The notes below the pieces were generated by a model. It did not search any database. It saw only the letters and a program-made list of their open reading frames with translations, and was not told the origin of the DNA. This document shows, piece by piece, positions 15,839 through 24,625 of a DNA stretch of 64,000 nt. The translations under genes were made by a program, and so were the position numbers. Every line of letters starts with the position of its first letter. The first letter of the stretch is position 1. Where the stretch lies: NCBI RefSeq assembly GCF_002000245.1, contig NZ_MTCM01000011.1:47463-111462 (forward strand), given 5' to 3'. This DNA comes from Sphingobacterium sp. CZ-UAM (GTDB taxonomy: Bacteria > Bacteroidota > Bacteroidia > Sphingobacteriales > Sphingobacteriaceae).

Positions 15839-17656
15839 TTAGTTCGGAAGAACCGGATTAGGGTTGTATCCTACAGCATTTGGATTCCAAGCACCATTGC
15901 GCACGCAACGCACGTTCATCAAGGATGATTTAATGACATTTACGCTATTGAGAAGTGTGATACCCAAGACATTTGTTGATCTAAATCCTTTGTATCCGGC
16001 ATTTAAGTTTAGAGGAGGCACACCAGCATATCTATTTCCTAAATAATGCGTCACGCCCAAGCCTGCAATTGGCTCAAGAGGATCGAGTAATGACCTGTCA
16101 TTCGTCCAGAATGCTGTATATTTACCGCCAGTTGTACCTAAATCTAGTGTAATAAGATCTTCTACAAGCGATAGGTCTCTCATAAAGCCGTTAAAGTTAA
16201 AGCGCAATTTGTTGGTTGCCGAAGTCGCTGCGCCATAAGCGGCATTAACACCTGTTGCAGTAAATTCCGAGTAACCGGCATTGACAGGAGCTGTTGCACC
16301 TGTGACATTGGCAGCCAATGCATTTTGAACATCTACTAACGCGTCTAGTGTACTACCCAATACATTTAAATTAAGATCGCCTAATAAACCTGTCAACCCA
16401 TTGGAATTAATTGGATCTAGATCAGCTTTAGCAGGGGTTTTCCATAAACCCGCCGGGTATACCAGCGCACAAGGGTCTTTAGGAGATGCATAGGTACCTA
16501 AAACACCTGGTTTAGCTGCGCCATACGAGAAGAAACTTTTCGCATCTGTCGTTGGTTGATTGAAGTGGTAGAAACGGTAGGGGTTATAACCTGCTTGATA
16601 ATAAAGGTTAGATCTTGACCATTGAACACCGCCGAAAGTTAATGGGGATTCAGTAATACCCAACAAGAAACGGTGGTTTTTACCGCGTTCTGGTGTGATC
16701 ACTTGACCTCTTGTTAATGTTGCACCGAAAGAACGTTCAGAACCGTCTTCTAATTTAATCTTAAGCGCGCTAACAGATACATTCAGGCTTTGTTGTGTCT
16801 GATCGGCTGTATAATAATAAGCGATTTTTTGTTGACCGTCTGAACCTGGGGCAGTCACAAAATCAGCATACGTAAGCGCTGCAGTTACATCCGTAAGTGC
16901 TCCCACAAATGTACCTGTGGCTACGTCAAGTGTTCCTGTTTTTGCGTTGTTCCCAGTTACGGCAACTGTTGCTGAATTAATCGGAGCAAACATACCCATG
17001 GTATTCAATTCGATACCGATACGGGCAAATACACGGCTGAAATTAACATTGATCGGAACCGCGGCGCCGCTTACCGTAAATTCATTTGTTGCACGAAGTA
17101 CATCCGTATTTCCCGGTAAGGCGATGTTTTGCATTTCAGGAACTTGCGTTGTAGTAGAATTGTAAGAAAGGGCAACCCATTTGTATGTTGCACCATCCGT
17201 TACGCTAACAGGTGTTTCTGTGCCTGCCGACAATTCTACAGATTTCTCAAAGGTATAATCGGTACCGTTTTTCTTGTATAAGAATAAGCGATACTTGGTG
17301 CCAGTAACTACTGGTGAAGCTGCACGCGTTCCGTTTGCCGCTTTAATACCCGATTGATCCGCTGTCGCGATTTCTGAAACCGGAAGTTGATTGTCAACAC
17401 CGATCAATGCGTCAAAGCCATTGCTTTGAACGAGTTGTAAGTTGTGTTGAGCGGATGATCCACGGTTGCTACCTTTTGTTTTGATTTCTTCACCATCACT
17501 AATGCCAGCGATGCGAACGATGACCTGAGCCTTACCATTGGGAACTTCCTGTCCGTTTTGTGTGTCTTTGTTACAGCTTGTTACGGCTAATGTACCCAAT
17601 GCCAGGTATGCAGCAAGTGCAAACTTGCTTGCGAAGTTTTTGTTGAATGTTTTCAT
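15839..17656 (-). CDS. Large fimbrillin/FISUMP-like surface lipoprotein, second gene of a peptide operon
   Basis: 605 residues. Signal peptide with lipobox LAVTSC (Cys28) followed by NKDTQNGQ. The N-terminal half (about 40-330) resembles fimbrillin-like lipoproteins: repeated short strands, a tyrosine-rich segment (TKYRLFLYKKNGTDYTFEKS) and VFARIGIELNTMG, comparable to the RV-(A/S)-R-I-x-V strand of Mfa2/fimbrillin proteins. The C-terminal half has VQWSRSNLYYQ, then KDPCALVYPAGLWKTPAKADL, and NVRCVRN near the end, a layout like the FISUMP domain. The plus-strand lipoprotein at 19291-20796 has the same three landmarks, so the two are paralogues. It lies 36 bases after the 57-residue peptide gene. 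Role unknown; probably exposed on the outer membrane. Confidence 0.7.
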   Translation of the reverse strand: MKTFNKNFASKFALAAYLALGTLAVTSCNKDTQNGQEVPNGKAQVIVRIAGISDGEEIKTKGSNRGSSAQHNLQLVQSNGFDALIGVDNQLPVSEIATADQSGIKAANGTRAASPVVTGTKYRLFLYKKNGTDYTFEKSVELSAGTETPVSVTDGATYKWVALSYNSTTTQVPEMQNIALPGNTDVLRATNEFTVSGAAVPINVNFSRVFARIGIELNTMGMFAPINSATVAVTGNNAKTGTLDVATGTFVGALTDVTAALTYADFVTAPGSDGQQKIAYYYTADQTQQSLNVSVSALKIKLEDGSERSFGATLTRGQVITPERGKNHRFLLGITESPLTFGGVQWSRSNLYYQAGYNPYRFYHFNQPTTDAKSFFSYGAAKPGVLGTYASPKDPCALVYPAGLWKTPAKADLDPINSNGLTGLLGDLNLNVLGSTLDALVDVQNALAANVTGATAPVNAGYSEFTATGVNAAYGAATSATNKLRFNFNGFMRDLSLVEDLITLDLGTTGGKYTAFWTNDRSLLDPLEPIAGLGVTHYLGNRYAGVPPLNLNAGYKGFRSTNVLGITLLNSVNVIKSSLMNVRCVRNGAWNPNAVGYNPNPVLPN

Positions 17657-17692
17657 AATTTTAATAAAAATGTTAGTGTAGGGATAAAATGA

Positions 17693-17866
17693 TTAGAAAC
17701 CGCTCGTATCCCAACCTGATCCGCCGCTACCTTCAGCGTCATCAACTGTAACTCCGCCTGCTCCTGGTGTTGCAGGTTGTGAACCTGCAGCAATGCCTTG
17801 CTCAAGTTCTACGACGTGCTCCCTGATGGAAGGGGCAACGTACATTTTTTTTGCGTTCTTATTCAT
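17693..17866 (-). CDS. 57-residue peptide with YxAP-VELE-AAGS signature (operon with lipoprotein)
   Basis: A small ORF with ATG at 17864-17866 and TAA at 17693-17695. It reads MNKNAKKMYVAPSIREHVVE, then LEQGIAAGSQ, then a Pro/Gly/Ser/Asp-rich tail with WDTSGF at the C-terminus. It is believed real because the diverging gene at 19072-19245 encodes a peptide of the same length that aligns without gaps over the core (Y-x-A-P, VELE, AAGS) and sits in the same place, just before a paralogous lipoprotein. The region before AAGS resembles a leader, ending in a small-residue pair, with a variable acidic tail after it. There is no signal peptide and no cysteine. The 36-base gap to the lipoprotein gene suggests one transcript. 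Confidence 0.72.
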   Translation of the reverse strand: MNKNAKKMYVAPSIREHVVELEQGIAAGSQPATPGAGGVTVDDAEGSGGSGWDTSGF

Positions 17867-17888
17867 GATATTATTATTTGGATAATGC

Positions 17889-17906
17889 CGCGTTATAAAT
17901 AACGCG
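17889..17906. promoter_or_regulatory. Palindrome upstream of the left peptide gene
   Basis: CGCGTTATAAATAACGCG: two perfect 8-base arms with a 2-base spacer, 22 bases upstream of the peptide start codon. GC-rich ends in otherwise AT-rich DNA make it stand out. It could be a repressor operator or a leader hairpin that hides the ribosome site. Confidence 0.55.
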
Positions 17907-19013
17907 ATTTTTAAATTTAATGGACAAATTAAAAGCTCAATATTTAATAATGTTGCGTTACATTACAGCTAACATTGCATATGCCTGCGTTGACAATAAA
18001 CACAATGTTTGCCAATTGAATCTGATCTAACTTATTCTTTTTTTTTACTACTTAAATTTATATTGTATTGTACATCTTGTATATACGGCTCACAACACTT
18101 TTCTTCGTTTGAATTGTAATATTACGACTAAATATCAACTTGTGCAAAAAAAATTATTAAAATTTTTATCTGTATAATTTTTCACAAGTTGGAAAACCAA
18201 TTTCTTTAAGTGCTATGTAGCTCTTTTATTATATTATGTTATACTTGTTATAATGTAAAAAATACACATTAATCTCTGTTTTTAGGCCGAGATCTCCTTA
18301 GCTCAGATATTGGAACAAATTAATTTATGTTTTGTTTGCATGGTTTTAAAATATTTTAATTTGTGAATTTATTTTTTTTTAATTAATATGTTTAAACAAG
18401 TATGCCGAAGGCCTTTGTCTAGGTCAGTTGTTTGTTTTGTCAGCCCCCTATATCTGCTATTATTTACGCTCCCCTTTTTTTGCCACAGATAACAGGGACA
18501 CGATATATATTGTCTCCTTTTTTTAAATTAGGAAATCTATCTACTGAAAGATTAATTTGATTTTATATATTCTGTATTTCGACCTGTGTTATTAAGTTTT
18601 GTTTTCTATTTATTTTTTTATTAGAAAAACATGCTATTCTTTTTGGGTTTAATTTTTCAGCTATAGGGTTAAGTATTTAGGTTTCTTAATAAGTAAATTG
18701 TTTAGGCAATTAATAGCGGGTACTGAAGTGCTGGAAATCGACAGCCTGTCGGAAACTTCTCAAAAAAGACGATCAGATTACCTTGTTCAACTCCCCTTTA
18801 CCGTTTTCCACCTTTATTTCTCATCTGAATGTCATGTAAAATGCTTGCGCCGAGATGGGTTGTAGTAGCTTAGCTACAGAAAAACAAACATGTCCCCAAA
18901 TCCTGCCTACAATCCCGGATAATAGCTACTTTTGCCCAACTTCTGAACTAGAGAAGTGTCATATTATTCGGTTTTAAAAGGCTTTGTATGAATTATATAC
19001 AATCTTTTTAATG

Positions 19014-19032
19014 TAGTGTATTATTTACACTA
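19014..19032. promoter_or_regulatory. Inverted repeat upstream of the right peptide gene
   Basis: TAGTGTA and TACACTA separated by five bases, 39 bases upstream of the peptide ATG. It occupies a position like that of the left-hand palindrome, but the sequence differs. Confidence 0.45.
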
Positions 19033-19071
19033 ACAGGGAATCGCTTTAGAACATTTTTAAAAATATAGGAA

Positions 19072-19245
19072 ATGAAAACGAACAAAGAAAACTTGGCTAA
19101 TCTAAACGGCCGCTTACCTTATGAAGCTCCTCGTATGCATGCTCAAAACGTAGAATTGGAATATAGTGTTGCAGCTGGTTCTGTAAACAGTTCAGTAACC
19201 GAATCTTGGCAGACTGAAACACAGACGCAAGAAATCGATTGGTAG
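19072..19245 (+). CDS. 57-residue peptide with YxAP-VELE-AAGS signature (operon with lipoprotein)
   Basis: ATG at 19072 and TAG at 19243-19245, 57 codons, exactly as long as its divergent partner. The sequence starts MKTNKENLANLNGRLPYEAP, continues RMHAQNVELEYSVAAGSVNS and ends with an acidic Gln/Glu/Thr tail finishing in IDW. Shared with the other peptide in a gapless alignment: Y, A-P, V-E-L-E, a hydrophobic residue, then A-A-G-S. No signal peptide, no Cys. It starts 45 bases before the lipoprotein gene. Such short proteins with an aromatic residue near the C-terminus are known to me only as uncharacterised Bacteroidota ORFs; function not established. Confidence 0.72.
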   Translation: MKTNKENLANLNGRLPYEAPRMHAQNVELEYSVAAGSVNSSVTESWQTETQTQEIDW

Positions 19246-19290
19246 TAGATAAGGTGTTTAATTAATTAGTGATATAAACAATCATTTTTC

Positions 19291-20796
19291 ATGAATAAGT
19301 TTACAATAAAATTTGGTTTCGCTTCTATGTTGGCCTGTGCCTTATTGATCTCTTCTTGTAGTAAGGATAATAACAGTGCCATAGTACCTGAAGGAACAAC
19401 AGTACGTTTAAATATTGGTCAAGCCTTTGCAAAAACAGGTCCGTTTAAAGCCGCTTCGGCGGGCCGTTCTTATGCTTCGGCAACACAGACCGTTGAAATA
19501 CCTTTTGATAATCAATATACATTGGTGGCGAGCTTAACTGCTCAGGAAGCCGCTACTCCGGGTCTGAAAGCTTCAAGCCGCGCGGCAACTGTCGCTACTG
19601 GCAGTGAACAACAGGCCTTGAAACCTGGAACCGTATATTATGTGGCAATTTTTGACGCAGCAGGTGATTATAAAGAGACGAAATCTTTCACACAGGGAAA
19701 TACTGCACAGGATTTTGCGATCGAGAAGGGAAAATACACATTTGTCATCTACGCCTCAGGCTCAAATAAAACGTTACCGTCTATTGCGCCGGGTACAAAA
19801 TTAAGTGCGGTAAATTTTGAAGGGCTTACAGCTGATCAGGACTTTATGCTGGATCAGGTGCCTTTTGATGTAAAAGAAGGTCAAAATGTATTGAATGCGG
19901 ATCTTGAACACTTATTTACACAGGTGACCCTGAAATTTGACGCTTCGGCTGTCGGCACAGTCAGCAGTATTGCTGGAGCGACAATCGAACCTTCTAATGC
20001 AGCTGTTGATGTCAACCTGAATACAAGCGCCCTTACGTTCAAAGGTACGGTGAACCCGGTGGCTTTTAAATTGAAAAACACAACGGGTGGAGTGATCAAT
20101 TCTGACTCTACCTTTATAGCGACAGCGGCTACAGCAAATGGCCTGGTAGGGTTAAAAGGTTTGTCCATAGGCGGAAGTGCAGCGAAGGATATCAGCAAAG
20201 GTGGCTGGAACCTGAAACCGGGTGTAAAGTATGTACTGGAATTTAAACTGAAGGCTCCATTGGGTGGACTGAACGTGGGAGGGCACATCTGGGCTCCGGG
20301 AAATCTTGTATATAATAATGGTAAATATAGTTTTGCCGCAGCAAATCAATTGGGTAGTGACTGGTATTATAACTGGTTGACACCCGCTGGCGTGGGAGCT
20401 GTACCTAGTTATAAGGAGATGCTTGATTATAGTGTGGATAGGGATCCTTGTAAAATGGTGAGTGCAGAGTGGCGTACACCAACGAAAGAAGATTATAATT
20501 CTTTATTAGCAACATCTGGTGCGGCGACAGACTGGCAGTATAAATATAATGGGACAGAGGGTGTGTTTTATGGTTCAAATAATTTACAGGCAATGTCTGC
20601 AGATCCTACAAAATACCTGTTCTTTCCCTCAATAACAGGAGGTACATCGCCTTATTGGACTTCTTCTAATATTGCGGACAATGCGGATAAATCTACTGCA
20701 TCTAGTTTACAGTTTGGCGGGTATAATAAACCAAATAATGTATCAGGTGTAGATAACAAATCCAATGCTTTCCAGATTCGTTGTGTAAGAAACTAG
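19291..20796 (+). CDS. Fimbrillin/FISUMP-like surface lipoprotein, second gene of a peptide operon
   Basis: 501 residues with signal peptide and lipobox LLISSC (Cys23). The N-terminal beta-rich half includes the VYYVAIFDAAGDYKETKSF segment (like the L-Y-x-x-V-F-D-x-x-G strand of fimbrillin/Mfa2 lipoproteins) and KYTFVIYASGSN, followed by a LEHLFTQVTLKFDAS strand. The C-terminal half carries GHIWAPGNLVY, DRDPCKMVSAEWRTPTKEDY and the end IRCVRN, as in FISUMP-type domains and in its paralogue at 15839-17656. It is the last gene of the rightward two-gene unit and is closed by a terminator at 20841. Probably surface-exposed; substrate or partner unknown. Confidence 0.7.
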   Translation: MNKFTIKFGFASMLACALLISSCSKDNNSAIVPEGTTVRLNIGQAFAKTGPFKAASAGRSYASATQTVEIPFDNQYTLVASLTAQEAATPGLKASSRAATVATGSEQQALKPGTVYYVAIFDAAGDYKETKSFTQGNTAQDFAIEKGKYTFVIYASGSNKTLPSIAPGTKLSAVNFEGLTADQDFMLDQVPFDVKEGQNVLNADLEHLFTQVTLKFDASAVGTVSSIAGATIEPSNAAVDVNLNTSALTFKGTVNPVAFKLKNTTGGVINSDSTFIATAATANGLVGLKGLSIGGSAAKDISKGGWNLKPGVKYVLEFKLKAPLGGLNVGGHIWAPGNLVYNNGKYSFAAANQLGSDWYYNWLTPAGVGAVPSYKEMLDYSVDRDPCKMVSAEWRTPTKEDYNSLLATSGAATDWQYKYNGTEGVFYGSNNLQAMSADPTKYLFFPSITGGTSPYWTSSNIADNADKSTASSLQFGGYNKPNNVSGVDNKSNAFQIRCVRN

Positions 20797-20840
20797 GGGT
20801 TATTAGAGATAACTTATTTGGATAATAAATTTAATGGCGA

Positions 20841-20872
20841 CGCATTCCCTAATTTGGGGAATGCGTTTTTTT
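20841..20872 (+). terminator. Rho-independent terminator of the right peptide/lipoprotein operon
   Basis: CGCATTCCC (20841-20849) pairs with GGGAATGCG (20857-20865) followed by seven T. It lies 44 bases after the lipoprotein stop. Confidence 0.9.
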
Positions 20873-20957
20873 ATATAAAACTTTCTATGTCCATATGTAT
20901 TGTTGCTTGCCGGATCAACTGATCCCTGCTGAACACAAAAAAGGACAGTTGGTTTTT

Positions 20958-21755
20958 TTAGCCTGCAATTCCTTGCGATTTTCTACTGTCTAAATGGTCC
21001 AGTAGGGTCTGATTTAAAATGGGCGAGGTTTTTAGCATATCACGAACGGGATATTTCTCGGCGATGTTTTTGAGCGCTTCAAGGTGCCGCTCATGGTGCA
21101 GGTCTGTACCCACAAAATCATACATGCCCGATTTGAGCAAGGTCATCGCTATCGCCTTACTATCTACACCGTAGTAGCGACTGAGTGACAATAAGTTCAA
21201 TTGCAACAGGCAGCCTGCATCCTTGATCTGTTTGTAAATATTAAAATTACCGTGATAATAGTTATAGCGTTCAGGATGTGCCAGAATAGGTTTGTAGCCA
21301 AGTTTTTGGATGGCTAAAATCGTGTGAAAAAGTGCTTTGGATTCAGACAGATAGGACATCTCGATCAGGATATAACCCCCAGGCATGACACAGAGTTCGT
21401 CATGCTGAATAAGCGATGCGAGGCCATCATCAATCATATGCTCTGCCGCAGCAAAAATATCGGCTGCATTGCCATTGTCTTTTAGCCCTTGGACAAGGGC
21501 GGTCTGTGCGGCCTCAATACTTGACTTAGTATTGGGATGTACGCCAGCCATAATATGCGGCGTGCATATAAATTTCTTTAAACCCAGACGCTGTAATTCC
21601 TGAATATAAGCAATCGAATTTTTTACGGAAGTACTGCCATCATCTATTCCGGGGAGCAGGTGGTTGTGCATATCCACTTCCAAAAATTCAAGCTGAGCCA
21701 GCGGTCTGATGGATGAAGGCTTTTTCTGTTTAAACAAATTGGTTAAAAAATTCAT
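20958..21755 (-). CDS. CpsB/YwqE-type PHP tyrosine-protein phosphatase
   Basis: 265 residues. The N-terminal motif DMHNHLLPGIDDGS (about 28-41) and the later CTPH, H-P-E-R-Y and GTDLHHERH segments are the metal-binding histidines and aspartates of the PHP fold as used by CpsB/CapC/YwqE phosphatases. These enzymes dephosphorylate the tyrosine-rich tail of bacterial tyrosine autokinases (Wzc/CapB type) that control capsule and exopolysaccharide length. No kinase or Wza-type exporter is in the window. It is convergent with the upstream lipoprotein operon and divergent from the dehydratase gene to its right, which is also a polysaccharide gene. Confidence 0.88.
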   Translation of the reverse strand: MNFLTNLFKQKKPSSIRPLAQLEFLEVDMHNHLLPGIDDGSTSVKNSIAYIQELQRLGLKKFICTPHIMAGVHPNTKSSIEAAQTALVQGLKDNGNAADIFAAAEHMIDDGLASLIQHDELCVMPGGYILIEMSYLSESKALFHTILAIQKLGYKPILAHPERYNYYHGNFNIYKQIKDAGCLLQLNLLSLSRYYGVDSKAIAMTLLKSGMYDFVGTDLHHERHLEALKNIAEKYPVRDMLKTSPILNQTLLDHLDSRKSQGIAG

Positions 21756-22146
21756 AATATATATATTCAGTTATATGGTTTTGCCTGTCTTACAGGATGT
21801 TTTACAAACAATATGCCAGTTTTAACGTTTAGGTATGAGAGGAAGCGTATAAAAGAAGTAACGATTTATTGAATAATAATAAAATCTAACGGTGTTTTAT
21901 GGGCAAATTTTTAACTTTTATCGTTGTTTGTAATATTTTCGGTATAATAGTTGCTTAGTCCACGATGATACAAAGCTCGCGTATGATGCTATTGTCGTTA
22001 TTGAAATTTGAGTAAAAAGGCCAAATGATTAAAAAATTTCAAGTATCTTGGTCAATCTTTACGAAATTGAAATAAGCCATATGCGTTGTGTTAACTTCAG
22101 GGGGAGAATACGACAGTAGAAAATAAATTAAAACGGGAAGAAAGCT
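21756..22146. other. Intergenic region between divergent polysaccharide genes
   Basis: 391 AT-rich bases. No ORF, strong hairpin or full consensus promoter is seen; a TATCTTGG string near 22045 is one base from the TAnnTTTG pattern but lacks a partner at the right distance. Confidence 0.4.
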
Positions 22147-24123
22147 ATGATGGGATCTCTATGGGATTTAAGAAAACGGTTGCGGAAAGATAATCCTCGA
22201 TGGGTCATTTTGCTGATCGATATGTGGTTTGTATTCGCAAGCTATGTGTTTTCAAATTATGTGGTCAATAATTTTAAGGGCGTCTTCGATGTAGCACTGA
22301 TGTTGAAGAAACTGGTGCTTGTTTTACCCATATATTTTATCATGTTCATATGTTATAATACTTATAGAGGTATTGTACGACAAACCGGTATCCGCGATAC
22401 CATAAAAATATTTAAAACTGTTGCATCTGCCTATCTAATATTGATGTTCCTAACACTGCTTGTTAAGGCTCTGGTGGAAAAGGGAACTACGACAGCTGAC
22501 TACCTTCGTCTTTCCTATGGAGTGTTAACGATGCAGGCCTGTATCTTGCTGGTGATTATGGTCGGCGCAAGGGTGGTCTACCGAACAATTTTTGAGTATT
22601 TGTTCTTGCCGGCGCGAAAAGGCGAAAATGTATTGATTTTCGGTGCTTCCCGTCCGGGACTCGTGTCCTTTTCCTTATTAAAGGAGGATCCACGGATTAA
22701 ATACCAGGTGCTTGCCTTTGTAGAGGATAAAGTCTCGCGCATCGGAAAACGTCTCGCGGGATTGAAAATTAAGGACATTACCGAAATTACTAAGGAATAT
22801 GTTGATAAACATGCAATCACGCAGGTAATTATTGCCGTCGAGAATAATGATCCGGAGCGCTTGGAATATGTGTCGGACTGGTTTCAAAATGTGGGCCTTG
22901 AACTTAAAATTATGCCACCGGCCCGTATCTTGCTCAATTCTGGCGCCAAACGGGAGATCCGTCCCTTAAAAATCGAAGATTTACTTGGTCGTAAGCCAAT
23001 TAAGCTGGATCATCCGGAGATCGAAGAGGAGATGAAAGGTAAGGTGATTTTGGTTACTGGTGCCGCGGGTTCCATTGGCTCAGAGCTCGCTCGTCAAATT
23101 GCCAGACGCTATTATAGTAAATTGATTTTATTGGATCAGGCGGAATCTGCTTTATATGATGTCCAGCAGTCAATTAAGGCAACGCAGCCCGAACATCTGC
23201 ATTGTATTGTGGGCGATGTGCGCAACTACGCCTTTATGCAAAACATATTTGCACAGTATAAGCCTGAGCTGGTCTTCCATGCTGCCGCCTATAAACATGT
23301 GCCATTGATGGAAGCGAATCCTTATGAATCCATTCAGACAAATGTTTTGGGAAGTAAAAATGTCGCCGATCTATGTATGCAATATGGCACCAAGAAAATG
23401 GTGATGGTTTCTACGGATAAAGCAGTCAACCCGACAAATGTGATGGGAGCGACCAAACGCATGGCTGAAATTTATGTGAGTAGCTGTAGCGGTAGATCCG
23501 AAACCAGTTTTATCATCACTAGGTTTGGAAATGTGCTCGGTTCAAATGGATCGGTCATTCCGCTGTTTGAGAAACAGATGGCCAGTGGTGGGCCATTGAC
23601 CCTGACGCATCCCGAGATTACACGTTTCTTTATGACGATTCCGGAAGCCTGTCAGTTGGTACAGGAAGCTGGCGTAATGGGTAAGGGGGGCGAGATATTT
23701 GTCTTTGATATGGGTAAATCCGTTAAAATAATGGACTTGGCCAAACGGATGATCAAGTTAAAAGGTTACCGGTATCCGGAGGATATTGATATCAAAATCG
23801 TCGGCCTGCGCCCGGGAGAGAAAATCTACGAGGAACTTTTGGCCAATAATGAAAACACCGTCAAAACGCACCATCCGAAAATTATGATTGCAAAAGTAAA
23901 CCACGATGAATTGCATTTAAAGGCGGAACGCATCAATGCGGTTTGTCAGCAGATTGTGGATGCGGATCAGCACTTGCCGGATTTTATGGACTTGGTTGCG
24001 GCTATGAAACGAATCGTCCCTGAATTTAAATCTCAAAATTCGGAGTATGAGGCTTTGGATAATCGGATTGAACAGGAGCTTGTTGACGATGTTCCCGTTT
24101 ATTCACTGATAAAAAAAATGTAG
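22147..24123 (+). CDS. CapD/WbpM/PglF-type nucleotide-sugar 4,6-dehydratase
   Basis: 658 residues. Four N-terminal membrane helices (about 18-150) lead into a first Rossmann-like domain (about 155-270, with NVLIFGASRPGLVSF), then the catalytic SDR domain starting near residue 302 with VTGAAGSIGSELARQI, the NAD(P) glycine motif. STDKAVNPTNVMGATKRMAE (about 422) carries the modified catalytic triad (Met/Lys in place of Tyr/Lys) seen in this membrane dehydratase group, and GLRPGEKIYEELL is the conserved C-terminal signature. The enzyme converts UDP-GlcNAc to a 4-keto-6-deoxy sugar, the first step to bacillosamine or fucosamine-type sugars. It usually heads a surface polysaccharide cluster; here no glycosyltransferase follows within the window. 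Confidence 0.92.
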   Translation: MMGSLWDLRKRLRKDNPRWVILLIDMWFVFASYVFSNYVVNNFKGVFDVALMLKKLVLVLPIYFIMFICYNTYRGIVRQTGIRDTIKIFKTVASAYLILMFLTLLVKALVEKGTTTADYLRLSYGVLTMQACILLVIMVGARVVYRTIFEYLFLPARKGENVLIFGASRPGLVSFSLLKEDPRIKYQVLAFVEDKVSRIGKRLAGLKIKDITEITKEYVDKHAITQVIIAVENNDPERLEYVSDWFQNVGLELKIMPPARILLNSGAKREIRPLKIEDLLGRKPIKLDHPEIEEEMKGKVILVTGAAGSIGSELARQIARRYYSKLILLDQAESALYDVQQSIKATQPEHLHCIVGDVRNYAFMQNIFAQYKPELVFHAAAYKHVPLMEANPYESIQTNVLGSKNVADLCMQYGTKKMVMVSTDKAVNPTNVMGATKRMAEIYVSSCSGRSETSFIITRFGNVLGSNGSVIPLFEKQMASGGPLTLTHPEITRFFMTIPEACQLVQEAGVMGKGGEIFVFDMGKSVKIMDLAKRMIKLKGYRYPEDIDIKIVGLRPGEKIYEELLANNENTVKTHHPKIMIAKVNHDELHLKAERINAVCQQIVDADQHLPDFMDLVAAMKRIVPEFKSQNSEYEALDNRIEQELVDDVPVYSLIKKM

Positions 24124-24625
24124 TGTAGAATCCTTTTGCTCTTAATTATCTGCTATTTTCTATTAATGGCTAATAGTGAGGGAAGTTCTGATTTTAGATC
24201 TCATAATGTCTTTTAATCAAAGGTTGAGAAGATGATTTACCTATCTGAAAAATAAATAGTTAATCACTAATCTGATGGTGTCTCCTAATATGATCATACA
24301 TGAATAATTGCTGAAATTCTTGGCTAGGTAAAAGGTCTATTATTTACTGTAGATTTCAGGAAATCATCAAATTTTGTAGATCTTATAATATTCTTGATAC
24401 TTAGTTGTTGAAGAGTGTTCAAATGTTTTGTAGTAATATCTCTACATTACAAGTATTTGTTCAAGAATGATTTGTGAAATATGATTTTTTTTACATAATT
24501 TCGCTATACATATATTAGCGTGTTAGAAATGAAAGTAACGTAGCCCTGTATATTCACTTTATCAACGAGTGAGAAAATGCAAAGAAGTTCGCATTGATCC
24601 TTCTATTAGCCATATTTTTTATTTT
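24124..24625. other. AT-rich intergenic region
   Basis: About 500 bases of strongly AT-rich DNA with no supported gene. A weak CGCTA/TAGCG inverted repeat lies at about 24502-24520, shortly before the lipoprotein gene. Confidence 0.4.

Larger units (their letters stand above)
17867..19071. other. 1.2 kb AT-rich control region between two divergent peptide operons
   Basis: No ORF of note on either strand. Each operon has an inverted repeat shortly upstream of its peptide gene: 17889-17906 on the left and 19014-19032 on the right. A further small hairpin GTAGC/GCTAC lies at 18865-18877. The central part is very rich in T/A runs. No clear TAnnTTTG box was found for either side, so the promoters may be of an alternative class. 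Confidence 0.6.
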
